DNA from: an uncultured Syntrophobacterales bacterium
Lineage (GTDB): Bacteria > Desulfobacterota > Syntrophia > Syntrophales > UBA5619
Assembly: GCA_903903205.1 (NCBI GenBank)
Contig: CAIUXU010000238.1
Span: 1 to 14,325 of the forward strand
Length of the DNA stretch: 14,325 nucleotides
Reading direction: 5' to 3'
Below are positions 13,126 through 14,325 of the stretch, one piece after another. A model generated the notes under the pieces. It ran no database searches. It had not been told where the DNA came from and saw only the letters and a list, made by a program, of their open reading frames with translations. Position 1 is the stretch's first letter. Every line of letters starts with the position of its first letter. The position numbers and the translations under genes were made by a program.

Positions 13126-13279
13126 GTTTCATCCGCCCTCTTTTTAATCGTTCCACATCCGTAAAACCGAAGCTATCTCGTGGGAACAACTCCATTCCAG
13201 CCCCACAATAGAAGAGACAAGAGAATATGTCAATTTGAAAATCATCAAAAATCAATACCCTCTTCTCATCTATGCTCAT
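13100..13279 (-). pseudogene. 59-codon frame coupled to the nucleotidyltransferase, possible HEPN remnant
   Basis: Its ATG overlaps the nucleotidyltransferase stop (ATGA), as HEPN partners of MNT proteins often do. It begins MSIDEKRVLI, which resembles HEPN N-termini, but what follows (FDDFQIDIFSCLFYCGAG) does not, and no HEPN RxxxxH motif is present. The 3' end overlaps the DUF433 start in another frame. It may be the first codons of a lost HEPN gene joined to foreign DNA, or a chance frame. Confidence 0.3.
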
Positions 13280-13563
13280 AGCGGAATCCCTTCTCGCTGG
13301 ATAATTTTATAAATCGGGGATTCGGACATCGGCCCCTCCTCCAGTTCATCCTTTCCGAAAACCAGAGCGGAAATGAAAACATCATGCTCCAGATTGATCC
13401 GATAGACGATGTCGTCAATCTCCTCAACTATCGCCCGGTCATAACTCGGAAGCTCTATCATAACATCAAGATCAGAGTCCGGTCTTCCCTCGCCGCGTGT
13501 CTTCGATCCATAGAGGCGAAAATCGATAATTGGATATCTTGCAAACAATTCCTCCCTCAATCG
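13276..13563 (-). pseudogene. MNT-type nucleotidyltransferase, 5' end lost
   Basis: This fragment encodes RLREELFARYPIIDFRLYG, then the active-site stretch GSKTRGEGRPDSDLDVMIEL and a complete C-terminal half ending IIQREGIPL. MNT proteins transfer nucleotides and, in MNT-HEPN modules, AMPylate and silence the HEPN RNase. The catalytic GS and DSDLD are present. The N-terminal residues found in the other copy (MKLVENEERALK) are missing, however, and the sequence upstream belongs to a glycosyltransferase in another frame. The only start for this frame is a TTG at 13605 with no family support. It is about 86% identical to the fragment at 12491-12578 over roughly 90 nt. Confidence 0.72.
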
Positions 13564-13762
13564 TTGCCAGCAGTTCCGCAGTGCCGTCCGTCGAACCGTC
13601 GTCAACGATCCAGATGGGCAGCCCCAATCCCCGGGCCCGCTCCATCACCGGCCCGATCCCGGCGGCGTGGTCGTAAATGGGGATGAGAATCGCAAAGCGG
13701 TTGTCCACCTCGGGCGGAAGCGGCGGGAGATCGTTATCGGGAATCTTTGGATCAAAGGCCAT
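13562..13762 (-). pseudogene. N-terminal fragment of a family 2 glycosyltransferase
   Basis: From ATG 13762 (GGAGAA 9 nt upstream) the frame gives about 67 residues of a GT-A, family 2 glycosyltransferase: FAILIPIYDH at 23-32 (first strand and nucleotide-binding loop) and WIVDDGSTDGT at 51-61, the sugar-nucleotide loop. Family members are more than 220 residues long. The frame then enters nucleotidyltransferase DNA out of frame and stops at 13472 after a further 29 meaningless residues. The catalytic DXD and acceptor region are absent, so it should be inactive. Confidence 0.75.
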
Positions 13763-13834
13763 AAGCCGATGTTCTCCAAGCAGTTCTGATATTCATGGAA
13801 CGATTTTCTTAATGCACTGCTTTTCCTCTACTAA

Positions 13835-14325
13835 TTAGGATAATCCTATCCGGTGTAGTGGAAATCCGATAAACTCACAGGATGCTGCGATGTGGCGTCG
13901 GGTATCCTTGCCGAACCGCTGCGCCTGTGCTACCTGCCGCAGTCGTTCGTCATTAATGACCTGCATGATGGTGGTGCATTGTTCAAGATCCTTAGCCCGC
14001 TTTGCACCGGGCGGCCGCTTCCAGGCGATGATGAGCTTATGGAGAAAGTAGGCCTCGGGAATAGGGAACCGGATGGTAAAGCAATCAAGTTCGGCAACAT
14101 CGGAAAAATCCATCAGGATGTTGATGAAAGGAAGTGGGATGGCGGTGACGTTCCATTCGGGCACGGATAGAAAACCTGGATTGCGGCCGCCGGAACGCTG
14201 TCCGATGAACTCCACCTCGTAACCGCCACCGGTGAATTTTTGCACACCTTCGGCGGCCAGGTAGTCCGTAAATCCGAGACCTGTGATAAGCTGCTTCAGG
14301 TCGGCCCGAAGTTGGCTTCGCGTAT
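13835..14325 (-). CDS. Nucleotidyltransferase-like protein (GSU2529 / NTP_transf_8-like), 5' end outside window
   Basis: The frame is open from the window edge to TAA at 13835, about 162 residues. It includes TRSQLRADLKQLITGLGFTD, YEVEFIGQRSGG, an IPLPFINILMD strand and a C-terminal PEAYFLHKLIIAWKR followed by KRAKDLEQ, a pattern I associate with the GSU2529-like nucleotidyltransferase family (NTP_transf_8). The true start is outside the window. An internal GTG at 14245 should not be taken as the start because similarity-like sequence continues upstream in frame. Another small-molecule or toxin-type nucleotidyltransferase would suit the neighbourhood. Family assignment is from memory of its pattern and is moderately sure. 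Confidence 0.6.
   Translation of the reverse strand, partial: TRSQLRADLKQLITGLGFTDYLAAEGVQKFTGGGYEVEFIGQRSGGRNPGFLSVPEWNVTAIPLPFINILMDFSDVAELDCFTIRFPIPEAYFLHKLIIAWKRPPGAKRAKDLEQCTTIMQVINDERLRQVAQAQRFGKDTRRHIAASCEFIGFPLHRIGLS
13836..13848. repeat. Short perfect palindrome at the 3' end of the NTP_transf-like gene
   Basis: TAGGAT-A-ATCCTA is a perfect 6-bp inverted repeat covering the stop codon. It has no T-run and is too short to call a terminator. The 72-nt gap 13763-13834 otherwise shows nothing. Confidence 0.25.

Overview
This window spans a bacterial chromosome replication origin and a neighbouring accessory region. On the minus strand, in order of transcription, lie an MFS transporter, rsmG, parA, parB, dnaA and the 5' part of dnaN. 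This is the conserved origin neighbourhood of many bacteria. Here, however, parB runs straight into dnaA in the same direction, and the rpmH-rnpA-yidC block that often separates them is not between them. The core proteins look proteobacterial in the broad sense, most likely Desulfobacterota (former Deltaproteobacteria). That placement is an impression from the proteins and repeat style, not from a search.

Origin (about 790-2403). The dnaN-dnaA gap holds an AT-rich stretch, a run of TAG-type triplets (a DnaA-trio candidate) and two abutting degenerate DnaA boxes, in the order of the basal unwinding system described in Bacillus. A second cluster of DnaA boxes lies just upstream of dnaA and overlaps its ribosome-binding region. 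The origin therefore looks bipartite, with dnaA between the two halves.

Housekeeping block (4122-9778). The rsmG-parA-parB set and the MFS gene read leftward. A divergent intergenic region with good sigma70-type promoters separates them from a rightward pair, a DEAD-box RNA helicase and the ribosome-associated GTPase typA/bipA. The last two genes are 33 nt apart and may be cotranscribed.

Accessory region (about 9779-14325). This stretch holds toxin-antitoxin-type modules and gene fragments, all on the minus strand: an intact hipBA pair with a palindromic operator candidate, an intact RelE/ParE-type toxin with its small antitoxin, a DUF433 antitoxin-like gene whose DUF5615 partner has been cut and fused to other sequence, two complementary halves of a small (MNT-type) nucleotidyltransferase, a possible HEPN start, a truncated family 2 glycosyltransferase, and a partial larger nucleotidyltransferase running off the window edge. 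Two repeat families punctuate it. One is REP-like, with a TGTCCCC..AAT core, and lies on both sides of hipBA. The other is a set of short hairpins with the common core CAATC-N5-GATTG and compensatory stem changes, and lies on both sides of the RelE-type module. The repeats sit at several of the gene breaks. The region looks like a repeat-associated site of toxin-antitoxin gain and decay beside the chromosome origin. I saw no tRNA, rRNA, CRISPR array or intact transposase gene.
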